NCBI RefSeq assembly: GCF_030409325.1 | Contig: NZ_JAUFPR010000004.1 | Location: 1,150,227-1,214,226, forward strand | DNA: 64,000 nt | Direction of reading: 5' to 3' | Source: Mucilaginibacter aquaedulcis | Lineage (GTDB): Bacteria > Bacteroidota > Bacteroidia > Sphingobacteriales > Sphingobacteriaceae | Part shown: piece by piece, positions 8,876 through 16,913 of the stretch | Position numbering within the stretch: the first letter of the stretch is position 1 | Layout: each line of letters starts with the position of its first letter | Translations under genes and position numbers: made by a program | Notes under the pieces: generated by a model | Seen by the model: only the letters and a program-made list of their open reading frames with translations | Told to the model about the DNA's origin: nothing | Database searches by the model: none

Positions 8876-9027
8876 GTTTATTATAATGGCATTTAGTAGT
8901 GAGGTTATTTAATAAATATTATATATTATTTTAAAGGTGTAATCATAGCAGCTATATTTATATAATGTGCTGTAACAAATTGGTATAATGCACAGTCAAA
9001 ACCGCGAAGATTTTTTATTTTTATACC

Positions 9028-10266
9028 ATGCCGGTTAAAACATCCTATAAAGAAAATATTTCCATAGCGCTACAATCTATAGCCGGCAACAGGCTCCGTA
9101 CATCTTTAACATCACTAATTATTGCTATCGGTATCATGGCCCTGATAGGTATCTTAACTGCTATTGAAGGTATCAGGCAGTTTACAAATGATGCTTTTTC
9201 TGATCTTGGTGCCAACTCATTCACTATTCAAAGCCGTGGAGAAGGCCTCAACTTTGGTAATGGCGGCCATAAAAAAGCTTATCCTCCTATTACATATGAT
9301 CAGGCAGAGCGCTTTAAAAAAACTTTTAAACTACCTGTGGTAACAGCCATTAACTTAGATGTTACCGGTACTGCGGTAGCTAAATACGGCAGCCTGAAAA
9401 CCAATCCTAATATTTCTATATCCGGGTCAAACGAAAACTACCTGGCTACTTCCGGGAAAAAGCTATCCTTCGGTCGTAATTTTTCAGCTTCAGAACTGGA
9501 GCATGGCGCTAATGTGGTATTGATAGGCGATGAGATAAAAACAAAGTTGTTTAAACAAGAGAACCCGGTTAATAAATCGCTTTTTATAGGTAATAATAAA
9601 TACCGCGTAGTTGGTGTAATTGCGTCAAAGGGTTCAAGCTCATTTGGTGGTGATAAGTTTTGTATCATCCCCATACTTAAAGCAAAGCAAATTGATACTG
9701 CACGTAATTTATCTTACTCCATAACGGTTAAGGTAAACGGCCCCGGCGCTTTGGATGCCAGTATAGGCGAGGCAACATCCCTGATAAGGAACGTGCGCAG
9801 CCTTAACATCGCCAATGAAGACAATTTTGAAATAACCCGCAGCGACTCGATACAACAAGAACTATCCAGCCAGTTGCTTGGTATTACCATTGCAGGTTTT
9901 GCGGTAGGTATCATTACCTTAATAGGAGCAGCAATTGGGTTAATGAATATTATGCTGGTATCTGTTACCGAGCGTACCCGTGAAATAGGTGTGCGTAAGG
10001 CTATTGGAGCTACCCCGGCCGTAATACGTAAACAGTTTTTGATTGAGGCTATTGTGATATGCTTTATTGGAGGTATAGCAGGGATGGTACTGGGCATAGC
10101 TGCCGGAAACCTCATAGCTGTTCAAATTAGCGGGACCTTTGTTGTGCCATGGGGCTGGCTCATTTTTGCCATATTGCTATGTACATTCATCGGCCTTATA
10201 TCTGGATATTACCCGGCCAAGAAAGCTGCCCGGCTTGACCCGGTTGAAGCGTTAAGATACGAATAG
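9028..10266 (+). CDS. MacB/FtsX-type ABC transporter permease
   Basis: The 412-residue inner-membrane protein has the MacB topology. There is one N-terminal membrane segment (SLIIAIGIMALIGIL, near residues 28-45), a periplasmic MacB_PCD domain to about residue 280, then three C-terminal segments of the FtsX domain with the ERTREIGVRKAIGA coupling motif and the closing PARLDPVEALRYE-like end (AARLDPVEALRYE). Such permeases move lipoproteins, peptides or toxic compounds, or transmit mechanical force. No ATPase or membrane-fusion partner is adjacent, so the substrate cannot be named. Confidence 0.9.
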   Translation: MPVKTSYKENISIALQSIAGNRLRTSLTSLIIAIGIMALIGILTAIEGIRQFTNDAFSDLGANSFTIQSRGEGLNFGNGGHKKAYPPITYDQAERFKKTFKLPVVTAINLDVTGTAVAKYGSLKTNPNISISGSNENYLATSGKKLSFGRNFSASELEHGANVVLIGDEIKTKLFKQENPVNKSLFIGNNKYRVVGVIASKGSSSFGGDKFCIIPILKAKQIDTARNLSYSITVKVNGPGALDASIGEATSLIRNVRSLNIANEDNFEITRSDSIQQELSSQLLGITIAGFAVGIITLIGAAIGLMNIMLVSVTERTREIGVRKAIGATPAVIRKQFLIEAIVICFIGGIAGMVLGIAAGNLIAVQISGTFVVPWGWLIFAILLCTFIGLISGYYPAKKAARLDPVEALRYE

Positions 10267-10278
10267 TAGAAATTGAAT

Positions 10279-10331
10279 AACAAAAGAACAAGGGCTAAGA
10301 AATTTACTTTCTTAGCCCTTGTTCTTTTGTT
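10279..10331. terminator. Bidirectional terminator with a perfect 24-bp stem
   Basis: The arms 10279-10302 and 10308-10331 are exact reverse complements around a five-base loop, with A/T-rich outer ends. It lies between convergent genes ending at 10266 and 10338 and can stop transcription from both sides. Confidence 0.9.
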
Positions 10332-10337
10332 GCTTAC

Positions 10338-11078
10338 TTAAAAGAGTAAGCTGTTTTTTAATGGATAATCAAAAAGCAGCTTTTCGATATAAGTAGTATT
10401 GAGTGCATCTTTCAAAGCAGCAGCGTGCTTGGTATGGTGCATATCGCTTGATATAAAATCAATAAGCTCATGATCTACCAAAGTTTCTGCCAGCTTTTTT
10501 GATTCCTTGCCATAATATCCGGTTAATGATATGGTATTGAGCTGGAAGCTGCAGCCCCAGTTATGCAGGTTTTTAAACTGCTCCAGATCCATGTAAGGAT
10601 ATCTTTCCGGGTGTGCCAGAATGGGTTTGTAGCCCAAATCATTCATCTTTTGTATAACCGGTACAGCATTGGGTGGCTTATTGATAAATGAAAACTCAAA
10701 TAGCGCATAATTATCACCCAAGGTAATCAGCCGACCTTCTTTTACCCTGGCTTCAAAGGTTTCATCAAAATAGTGTTCGGCAGCAGCCTCAACAGGTATA
10801 TCGATATTTTCTTTTATCAGCTCGGCTTTGAGTATGTTAAGCGCGTTGGTAATAGTTTCAGGAGTGTTCCTGTAAAAATCAATCATAACATGAGGAGTGG
10901 CTATAATTTTTTTTATACCCAGCTCCATCATTTTTCGTATCAGTATAATGGAATCTTCCGGTGTTTTGGCTCCATCATCAATTCCAGGAAGCACGTGCGA
11001 GTGCATATCAACCATGATTGATTCATAGTTAAAATTCGCATGTCTTTTTTCAGGTTTCTTTTTAAATAAACCAAACAT
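10338..11078 (-). CDS. CpsB/YwqE-type tyrosine-protein phosphatase (PHP family)
   Basis: The 246-residue protein has the PHP-domain metal site of CpsB/YwqE manganese-dependent phosphatases: DMHSHVLPGIDDGA near residue 25, a conserved ATPH, AHPERYP, and SDMHHT near the end. In Gram-positive and Bacteroidota polysaccharide loci these enzymes dephosphorylate the tyrosine kinase that controls capsule or exopolysaccharide assembly. The neighbouring nucleotide-sugar genes (galE and UDP-glucuronate decarboxylase) support a polysaccharide role, but no Wzc-type kinase is present here. A bidirectional terminator lies at its 3' end. Confidence 0.87.
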   Translation of the reverse strand: MFGLFKKKPEKRHANFNYESIMVDMHSHVLPGIDDGAKTPEDSIILIRKMMELGIKKIIATPHVMIDFYRNTPETITNALNILKAELIKENIDIPVEAAAEHYFDETFEARVKEGRLITLGDNYALFEFSFINKPPNAVPVIQKMNDLGYKPILAHPERYPYMDLEQFKNLHNWGCSFQLNTISLTGYYGKESKKLAETLVDHELIDFISSDMHHTKHAAALKDALNTTYIEKLLFDYPLKNSLLF

Positions 11079-11189
11079 AATTAACGGTTAGTATGCTATT
11101 CATCATGGTATAGTCTGATTTAAGGCTTAGGCAAAATAAATACAAGCCTTAAACCAGTACAATCATAAACAATCTTTTGTAATGTTTAA

Positions 11190-12209
11190 TTACAAAGGAT
11201 TTTGTGATATGTATTTTTCCCATTCCCAGGCCGATGACATCATATCGTCTATCCCCAGCTTGGCTTTCCATCCTAATTTATTGGTTGATTTAGTTACATC
11301 TCCCCAAACCTGCTCCACATCTCCGCCGCGGCGAGGGCCAATTTCGTAATTTAACTTTACGCCAGTGGCACGTTCAAAGGCATGTATGATCTGTAGCACA
11401 GTAGTACCGTTGCCGGTACCAATGTTAAATACATCGTATCCTTTAAAATTATCTTTTTGCATTAATTTAAGAGCCGCAACGTGAGCCTTGGCCAAATCAA
11501 CAACATGTATATAATCACGAACGCAGCTGCCGTCAGGTGTATTGTAATCATCGCCAAAAACAGTAATTTTTTGGCGTTTGCCGATGGCTGTTTGGGTAAT
11601 AAACGGCACCAGGTTTTGAGGAACACCAATTGGAAGTTCGCCGATAAGCGCGCTGTCATGGGCACCTACCGGGTTAAAATAACGTAACGAAACTACCTTG
11701 TAATCGCTGCCAGAAGCTATCATATCCTGTAATATTTCCTCAGCAATTTGCTTAGTGTTACCATAAGGCGATTGCGCAGATTGTACCGGTGCAGCTTCGG
11801 TAACTGGCAGTTGTTCAGGTTGCCCGTAAACTGTACAGCTCGACGAGAAAACAAAATTTAATGCCTTGCCATGATAAGCCTCCAATAAATTGATAAGGGA
11901 ATAAAAATTATTACGATAATACTTTAATGGCTTTTGCACCGATTCGCCTACGGCTTTATAGGCGGCAAAATGAATAATACCTTCAATATCGGGTTCATTA
12001 ACGGCCAGTTCTTTTACGCTGTGCTCGTTGCACAGGTCAAGTTTATGAAAAACAGGTTTGTAACCTATAATTTTGGCTATCTGATCTAATATCTTAGGAT
12101 CGGAGTTTGACAGATCGTCAACAATAACAGGTTCGTAACCTGCATTTACCAATTCAACAACAGTGTGGGAGCCTATAAAACCCAGGCCGCCTGTTACTAA
12201 TATTTTCAT
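11190..12209 (-). CDS. galE: UDP-glucose 4-epimerase
   Basis: The 339-residue extended SDR enzyme interconverts UDP-glucose and UDP-galactose. It shows the NAD-binding GGLGFIGSH at residues 7-15, the catalytic serine region FSSSCTVYG, the YxxxK dyad in YGNTK, and the GalE C-terminal RRGGDVEQVWGD sequence that contacts the nucleotide. Length is normal for GalE. The 15-base gap after the decarboxylase gene upstream indicates co-transcription, supplying nucleotide sugars for surface polysaccharide. Confidence 0.94.
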   Translation of the reverse strand: MKILVTGGLGFIGSHTVVELVNAGYEPVIVDDLSNSDPKILDQIAKIIGYKPVFHKLDLCNEHSVKELAVNEPDIEGIIHFAAYKAVGESVQKPLKYYRNNFYSLINLLEAYHGKALNFVFSSSCTVYGQPEQLPVTEAAPVQSAQSPYGNTKQIAEEILQDMIASGSDYKVVSLRYFNPVGAHDSALIGELPIGVPQNLVPFITQTAIGKRQKITVFGDDYNTPDGSCVRDYIHVVDLAKAHVAALKLMQKDNFKGYDVFNIGTGNGTTVLQIIHAFERATGVKLNYEIGPRRGGDVEQVWGDVTKSTNKLGWKAKLGIDDMMSSAWEWEKYISQNPL

Positions 12210-12224
12210 TTTAAGTAGAGTATG

Positions 12225-13211
12225 TTATCGTTTATTGTAATATGCAAAATCCTTATGGTTTATTTCCTTTTCGGGGAGAGATTTAAAGTACTCAAAAGTG
12301 ATCTTTAGCCCCTCGCTCCTGGATACCTTCGGTTCCCAACCTAAAATGCTTTTGGCCTTGGTAATATCCGGGCGGCGTTGCTTAGGATCATCAACCGGCA
12401 AAGGCAAACTAATAAGTTTTTGATCGGTACCTGTTAGTTTAATGATCTCCTCGCCAAATTGTTTTATGGTGATTTCATCAGGGTTACCAATATTCATCGG
12501 TTGTGCATAATCGCTATGCAGTAAACGGTAAATACCTTCAACCAGATCATCAACATAGCAAAACGAACGGGTTTGTGAACCATCGCCAAACATGGTTAAT
12601 GGCTCGCCTCTCAGGGCCTGGCCAATAAATGCAGGCAATACACGTCCGTCATTCAGGCGCATACGAGGGCCATAGGTATTAAATATACGTACTATACGTG
12701 TTTCCAAACCATGGAAAGTATGGTAAGCCATGGTTATAGCTTCCTGAAAGCGCTTAGCCTCATCATAAACACCACGCGGTCCAACCGGGTTCACGTTACC
12801 CCAGTATTCCTCAGTTTGAGGGCTTATATTCGGATCGCCGTAAACCTCAGATGTAGAGGCTATCAGCATCCGGGCACCTTTGGCTAAAGCCAGGCCTAAT
12901 AAATTGTGAGTGCCTAATGAACCAACTTTTAAGGTTTGGATAGGTATTTTTAAATAATCAATAGGGCTTGCCGGAGAAGCAAAGTGCAATATATAATGCA
13001 GCTCGCCAGATACGTGCACAAATTTGGAAACATCATGATTGTAAAACTCAAAGTTTTCGAGTTTAAATAGATGTTCGATGTTGCGAAGATCGCCGGTGAT
13101 CAGGTTGTCCATACCAATTACATGGTAATCTTCCTTGATAAATCTGTCGCACAAATGCGATCCTAAGAATCCGGCTGCTCCGGTTATTAATATCCGTTTA
13201 CGAGTTGACAT
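12225..13211 (-). CDS. UDP-glucuronate decarboxylase (UDP-xylose synthase) family SDR
   Basis: The 328-residue extended SDR protein has NAD-binding GAAGFLGSHL (residues 11-20) and the family's YDEAKR catalytic motif preceded by the GPRGVYDEAKR context, then FNTYGPRMR, all typical of UDP-xylose synthases. The reaction is oxidation and decarboxylation of UDP-glucuronate to UDP-xylose. It is the first gene of a minus-strand unit with galE and lies divergent from waaA across a 240-base promoter region. A dTDP-glucose dehydratase is less likely given the YDEAKR motif. Confidence 0.88.
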   Translation of the reverse strand: MSTRKRILITGAAGFLGSHLCDRFIKEDYHVIGMDNLITGDLRNIEHLFKLENFEFYNHDVSKFVHVSGELHYILHFASPASPIDYLKIPIQTLKVGSLGTHNLLGLALAKGARMLIASTSEVYGDPNISPQTEEYWGNVNPVGPRGVYDEAKRFQEAITMAYHTFHGLETRIVRIFNTYGPRMRLNDGRVLPAFIGQALRGEPLTMFGDGSQTRSFCYVDDLVEGIYRLLHSDYAQPMNIGNPDEITIKQFGEEIIKLTGTDQKLISLPLPVDDPKQRRPDITKAKSILGWEPKVSRSEGLKITFEYFKSLPEKEINHKDFAYYNKR

Positions 13212-13453
13212 TTATTTCCTCCTGGTTGTTTGGTTTAATTTGCACACAGTTACTTTTATATAGTTAATGATAAAATCAGCACTATCAAAAAAAGACTTAT
13301 TTTAATAACATTTTTATATTCTTAAAATTGGGATTACTGTAAACCATTTGCTTAGTTAAAGAAGTTACAGCATACGGATGACTCATACGTATTTATTGTA
13401 ATTATTGTTATTACTTTTATGCCCGGCTAAGATAATCATTCATACTTAAATTG

Positions 13454-14749
13454 ATGTTTTTATATAACATTGGAATCAAACTATATTACTTTGCTGTATG
13501 GCTTGCTTCTTTTTTTAATGCCAAGGCAGGCTTATGGATAAAAGGCAGAAGACAGCAAAAGCTTACCTCATTCAGCAGCAGCATATGGTTCCATTTTGCA
13601 TCATTGGGCGAGTTTGAACAGGGTAGGCCAATTTTAGAGGCCATGAGAAATAAGCATCCCGAAAAAGAAATCGTGGTCACTTTTTTTTCACCTTCGGGTT
13701 ACGAGATCAGGAAAAATACCCCCCTTGCCGATGCGGTTTATTATTTACCCTTAGATACCGCCAATAATGCCCATGAGTTTATAGATGCCATAAAACCTAC
13801 TATGGCTGTATTCACCAAATACGAATATTGGTACCATTATTTTAATGAGTTGCATCAACGGCAGATTCCGCTGTATATCATTTCGGGAATTTTTAGACCC
13901 GGACAAGTATTTTTTAAATGGTACGGTGGCTTGCATCGCAAGATTTTAAGCATGGTTACACACTTTTTTCTGCAAGACGAGCAATCAAGGCAATTGCTTA
14001 GTAATGTGGGTTTAAATAATACAACCATTAGTGGGGATACCCGTTTTGACCGTGTTTGGGCTAATGCCGAGCAGCCTAAACAAATACCCGGTGCGGGCGA
14101 ATTTAAAAACGGGCAAAAGTTATTTATTGCCGGAAGTACCTGGCCCGAAGATGAAAAGCTATTGGCTACTTTGCCAGCCCTATACCCCGATTGGAAGTTT
14201 ATTTTTGCCCCGCATGAGGTTGAAGCAGAAAAAATAAACAACCTGATTAACTTATTACCAAAAGGTTCGGCAGTAAAATATTCAGAATGGGTTAAAAATA
14301 ATTCAAAAATCAAAAGTCAAAAGCCAAAAGATGGAGTGGAAATATCCGCACCCCGTTCTCCGCACCTTGGGCCTCGCACCTTAATAATTGATAACATTGG
14401 TATGCTGTCGTCACTTTATGCATATGGTGATATTGCTTATATAGGTGGCGGCTTTGGAGTAGGTATACATAATACGCTTGAGGCAGCTGCATTTGGTTTG
14501 CCGGTTATTTTTGGTCCTAATTATTCAAAATTCAATGAGGCCCGCGAGTTAGTTGCCCTAAAGGCAGGTTTCAGCATTAATAACGAAACCGAACTGCAAG
14601 GTATTACGAACACTTTGGTCACCGACAGGGGATTCTACAACCTAACCAGCAAAAAAATATACAGTTACGTACGTGAACATACCGGGGCTACACAAATGAT
14701 CATGGAACTGGTAAACCCTCCTGACCCCTATAGTGGGGCATTAATGTAA
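13454..14749 (+). CDS. waaA: 3-deoxy-D-manno-octulosonic acid transferase (Kdo transferase) with a repeat-derived insertion
   Basis: The 431-residue membrane-associated GT30 enzyme adds Kdo to the lipid A precursor. It shows the acceptor-binding WFHFASLGEFEQG near residue 50 (counterpart of MHxxSxGE), the SGDTRFDR motif, AGSTWPEDE, and the donor-site GGGFGVGIHNTLEAAAFG. I start at ATG 13454; a TTG lies just before. Residues about 281-309 (14301-14380) are unusual. They are encoded by a TCAAAAGTCAAAAGCC repeat and a CCGCACC-rich stretch found elsewhere as intergenic repeats, inserted in frame in a surface loop before the LIIDNIGML strand. The core motifs are intact. The downstream carotenoid-type genes follow closely. 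Confidence 0.93.
   Translation: MFLYNIGIKLYYFAVWLASFFNAKAGLWIKGRRQQKLTSFSSSIWFHFASLGEFEQGRPILEAMRNKHPEKEIVVTFFSPSGYEIRKNTPLADAVYYLPLDTANNAHEFIDAIKPTMAVFTKYEYWYHYFNELHQRQIPLYIISGIFRPGQVFFKWYGGLHRKILSMVTHFFLQDEQSRQLLSNVGLNNTTISGDTRFDRVWANAEQPKQIPGAGEFKNGQKLFIAGSTWPEDEKLLATLPALYPDWKFIFAPHEVEAEKINNLINLLPKGSAVKYSEWVKNNSKIKSQKPKDGVEISAPRSPHLGPRTLIIDNIGMLSSLYAYGDIAYIGGGFGVGIHNTLEAAAFGLPVIFGPNYSKFNEARELVALKAGFSINNETELQGITNTLVTDRGFYNLTSKKIYSYVREHTGATQMIMELVNPPDPYSGALM
14301..14380. repeat. Repeat DNA inside the waaA coding sequence
   Basis: Bases 14310-14325 (TCAAAAGTCAAAAGCC) are identical to the reverse complement of 29645-29660 in an intergenic spacer and share a 13-base core with the repeat at 486-499. 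The next bases, 14346-14380, contain the direct repeat CCGCACC / CCGCACC / CTCGCACC. The segment stays in frame with waaA. Confidence 0.65.
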
Positions 14750-14762
14750 TTGCTCATCAAAA

Positions 14763-14790
14763 AGTTCCTCCTTCTGGGAGTTAGGGGGCA
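14763..14790. repeat. CTCCCCCTTTAGGGGGTTGGGGGC-type hairpin repeat, diverged copy
   Basis: The sequence matches, with several substitutions, the inverse of the repeat seen at 20276-20302 and 62108-62133. It lies between the waaA stop and the likely ATG of the hydrolase gene. Confidence 0.5.
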
Positions 14791-14812
14791 AATAATTCTT
14801 AATATTGCCTTA

Positions 14813-15622
14813 ATGGGTTTTTTACATCTACCCGGTTTGGGTAAAGCGCATTTTCACGAATATGGTACGGGTCAGAAACCGTTGCTGGCCTTTCACGGTT
14901 ACGGAATGACGGGCAAACAGTTTCATGTGCTCGAAAAATCAATACTGCCCAAATATCATATTTACGGCTTTGATCATTTTTTCCATGGTGGCAGCCAACT
15001 TGAAGGGTGGACAGATGAGCAGATCAGGGCAGGTATGCCCAAGGAGATGGTGCGCAGTTACATGCAGGAATGGTTTAAAACTTACGGTGAACAGCGTTTT
15101 TCGGTTATGGGGTACTCGATAGGTGCAAATCTTGCCTTGATACTGCTTGAAGAATATGCCCACCTTATTGATGATGTGATCTTAATGGCCCCGGATGGTT
15201 TGTCTGTATATAAAGGATTTCATTTTTTGTTACATAACCCATTGGGCAAATTTCTTTTTCGGGGCGTTACAAAAAGCAAATGGCTGGCACCTTTTGTGCT
15301 TAAGTGTGCAAAAAAAGCAGGTATGATAGATAATAGCCTGTACCAGATTGCCTATAATGAAATTGACACCGAACAAAAAAGGCTGGATACTTATTATACG
15401 CTAAATTTGATACGTTTATTAAAGCCCGATGTTAAAAAAGTGGCCATGCAAATAAACCGGTATAAAATTAATTGCCTGCTGATATTTGGTAAAGATGATA
15501 AGCTGTTCCCAAAATCGGCGGCTATGCCGTTTATTGAAATGCTTGATAATGCCGAGGTACATGAGCTGGCTCTGGGCCATTGGCTCGTTATTAAAGCACT
15601 CGACGAATACTTAGTACAATAA
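14813..15622 (+). CDS. Alpha/beta hydrolase
   Basis: The 269-residue protein has the alpha/beta-hydrolase layout: an oxyanion stretch LLAFHGYGMTG, nucleophile elbow GYSIGA (serine), an acidic residue in FGKDDKLFP, and the catalytic histidine in LGHWLV near the end. I choose ATG 14813 because the only longer start is a TTG at 14750 running through a repeat. The substrate is unknown. It is the first gene of a close-packed run with two acyltransferases, a glycosyltransferase and a CruF-type gene, so an ester or thioester substrate in lipid or carotenoid-ester metabolism is possible. Confidence 0.8.
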   Translation: MGFLHLPGLGKAHFHEYGTGQKPLLAFHGYGMTGKQFHVLEKSILPKYHIYGFDHFFHGGSQLEGWTDEQIRAGMPKEMVRSYMQEWFKTYGEQRFSVMGYSIGANLALILLEEYAHLIDDVILMAPDGLSVYKGFHFLLHNPLGKFLFRGVTKSKWLAPFVLKCAKKAGMIDNSLYQIAYNEIDTEQKRLDTYYTLNLIRLLKPDVKKVAMQINRYKINCLLIFGKDDKLFPKSAAMPFIEMLDNAEVHELALGHWLVIKALDEYLVQ

Positions 15623-15625
15623 AAT

Positions 15626-16249
15626 ATGCTGCCATCACGCCAAAATGATACCCTAAGTAAAATGTTCTTCCGCTTTATGCGCTGGTGGATGGGGCGTAAT
15701 TTCAAGGAAATTAACATACAGCCTTTTGAGCCCATGCCTGGGCATTCTATCTTGCTGCTCACCAATCACTTTAGCTGGTGGGATGGCTTTTTTGCAAACT
15801 ATGCTGCTTTCAATAATTTAAAGCGCCGTCTTTTTATCATGATGCAGCACGATCATTTTGTAAATCACTGGTATTTTAAATATTTGGGCGCTTTCTCTAT
15901 GAAAAAAGGATCAAGAGAAATACTGGAATCACTTACCTACTCGGCAAATTTGCTGAACAATCCTGAAAACCTGGTTACCATATTCCCGCAAGGCGAACTT
16001 TGTTCTAACCATATTACCCACATCCATATTGAAAAAGGAATAGAGCGACTTATTAAACAAATAAAAGGCCCATGCCAGGTTGTTTATCAGTGTACGTTAA
16101 TTGATTATTTTGAAAGTTTAAAGCCGCGGGCCTACATACATCATTTTAACTGCGGTATCGCCGGCGAAATATCTTTTGAAGAACTTAAGCAAAGCATTAA
16201 TGATTTTCACCAGCAGGCATTAAAAAATCAGGTAAACATGGCTCACTGA
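15626..16249 (+). CDS. PlsC-family acyltransferase, first of a tandem pair
   Basis: The 207-residue protein carries the HxxxxD catalytic motif in NHFSWWDG near residue 50 and the second family block FPQGE near residue 125. It starts 3 bases after the hydrolase stop. It is clearly a paralogue of the next gene: both have a GRNF..., LLLxNHFSWWDGF, WxFKYxGAFSxxK and IFPQG pattern. Classic members acylate lysophosphatidate. The context beside a GT2 enzyme and CruF suggests instead an acyl transfer to a carotenoid glycoside, as done by CruD of green sulfur bacteria. That substrate is inference. Confidence 0.82.
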   Translation: MLPSRQNDTLSKMFFRFMRWWMGRNFKEINIQPFEPMPGHSILLLTNHFSWWDGFFANYAAFNNLKRRLFIMMQHDHFVNHWYFKYLGAFSMKKGSREILESLTYSANLLNNPENLVTIFPQGELCSNHITHIHIEKGIERLIKQIKGPCQVVYQCTLIDYFESLKPRAYIHHFNCGIAGEISFEELKQSINDFHQQALKNQVNMAH

Positions 16250-16270
16250 TTGAATTTGTTTTTCAATCAG
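16246..16270 (+). other. Small hairpin between the two acyltransferase genes
   Basis: CTGATTGAA and TTCAATCAG form a perfect 9-base stem with a seven-base loop. It includes the stop codon of the first gene and could modulate translation or mRNA stability between the two. Confidence 0.4.
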
Positions 16271-16283
16271 TATCTTGCAACTC

Positions 16284-16910
16284 ATGATCCGTTCGCAAAA
16301 AAACAGTTTAATACATTGGTTTTTTCATCGTTATCTGTTGCGGATAGTGGGACGTAATTTTCATGAAGTAAAGTTTGAACAGGTACCCCCACGTACAGAT
16401 AAGGCTGTTTTGCTATTGGCTAATCATTTTAGCTGGTGGGACGGTTTTTTAATGTACTGTGTTAATCATAAATTACTGGGTAAAAAGTTTCATATCATGG
16501 TATTGGAAGAAACCGTGCGCCAGGTTTGGTTCTTTAAATATATGGGCGCATTTTCGGTTAATAAAAACTCCAGGGATATGATTGCTTCGCTTAACTATGC
16601 CGCTGAATTATTGAACGATCCGCAAAACATGGTGCTTATTTTTCCGCAAGGCAAGCTGTATTCTAATTTTATTGATCGGGTATCATTTCAAAAAGGGTTA
16701 ATGAAAATTGTAGATGGAGCGCAACAAAACTTCGATTTATTGTTTGCGGCAACATTTGTGGAGAATTTTAAACATAAAAAGCCTACTGCAACCGTTTATT
16801 TAAAAACCATTACAGGTAATTTAGCTTATAAAAGCATAGATGAGCTAACCACCGCTTATCAACAACATTACAATTCAGCAAAACAACTGCAAACCGAAAT
16901 AGTATTATAA
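16284..16910 (+). CDS. PlsC-family acyltransferase, second of a tandem pair
   Basis: The 208-residue paralogue of the preceding gene keeps NHFSWWDGF and FPQGK with the same spacing and similar length, so both copies look catalytically competent. I start at ATG 16284; a TTG start 9 bases upstream is also open. The two copies differ strongly in the C-terminal third, which may reflect different acceptors. The GT2 gene starts 3 bases after its stop, so it belongs to the same transcript. Confidence 0.82.
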   Translation: MIRSQKNSLIHWFFHRYLLRIVGRNFHEVKFEQVPPRTDKAVLLLANHFSWWDGFLMYCVNHKLLGKKFHIMVLEETVRQVWFFKYMGAFSVNKNSRDMIASLNYAAELLNDPQNMVLIFPQGKLYSNFIDRVSFQKGLMKIVDGAQQNFDLLFAATFVENFKHKKPTATVYLKTITGNLAYKSIDELTTAYQQHYNSAKQLQTEIVL

Positions 16911-16913
16911 AAA

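Noticed and set aside
9714..10115. Minus-strand open frame inside the MacB-type permease gene
   Set aside because: Lies wholly opposite a well-supported gene, with no recognisable domain.
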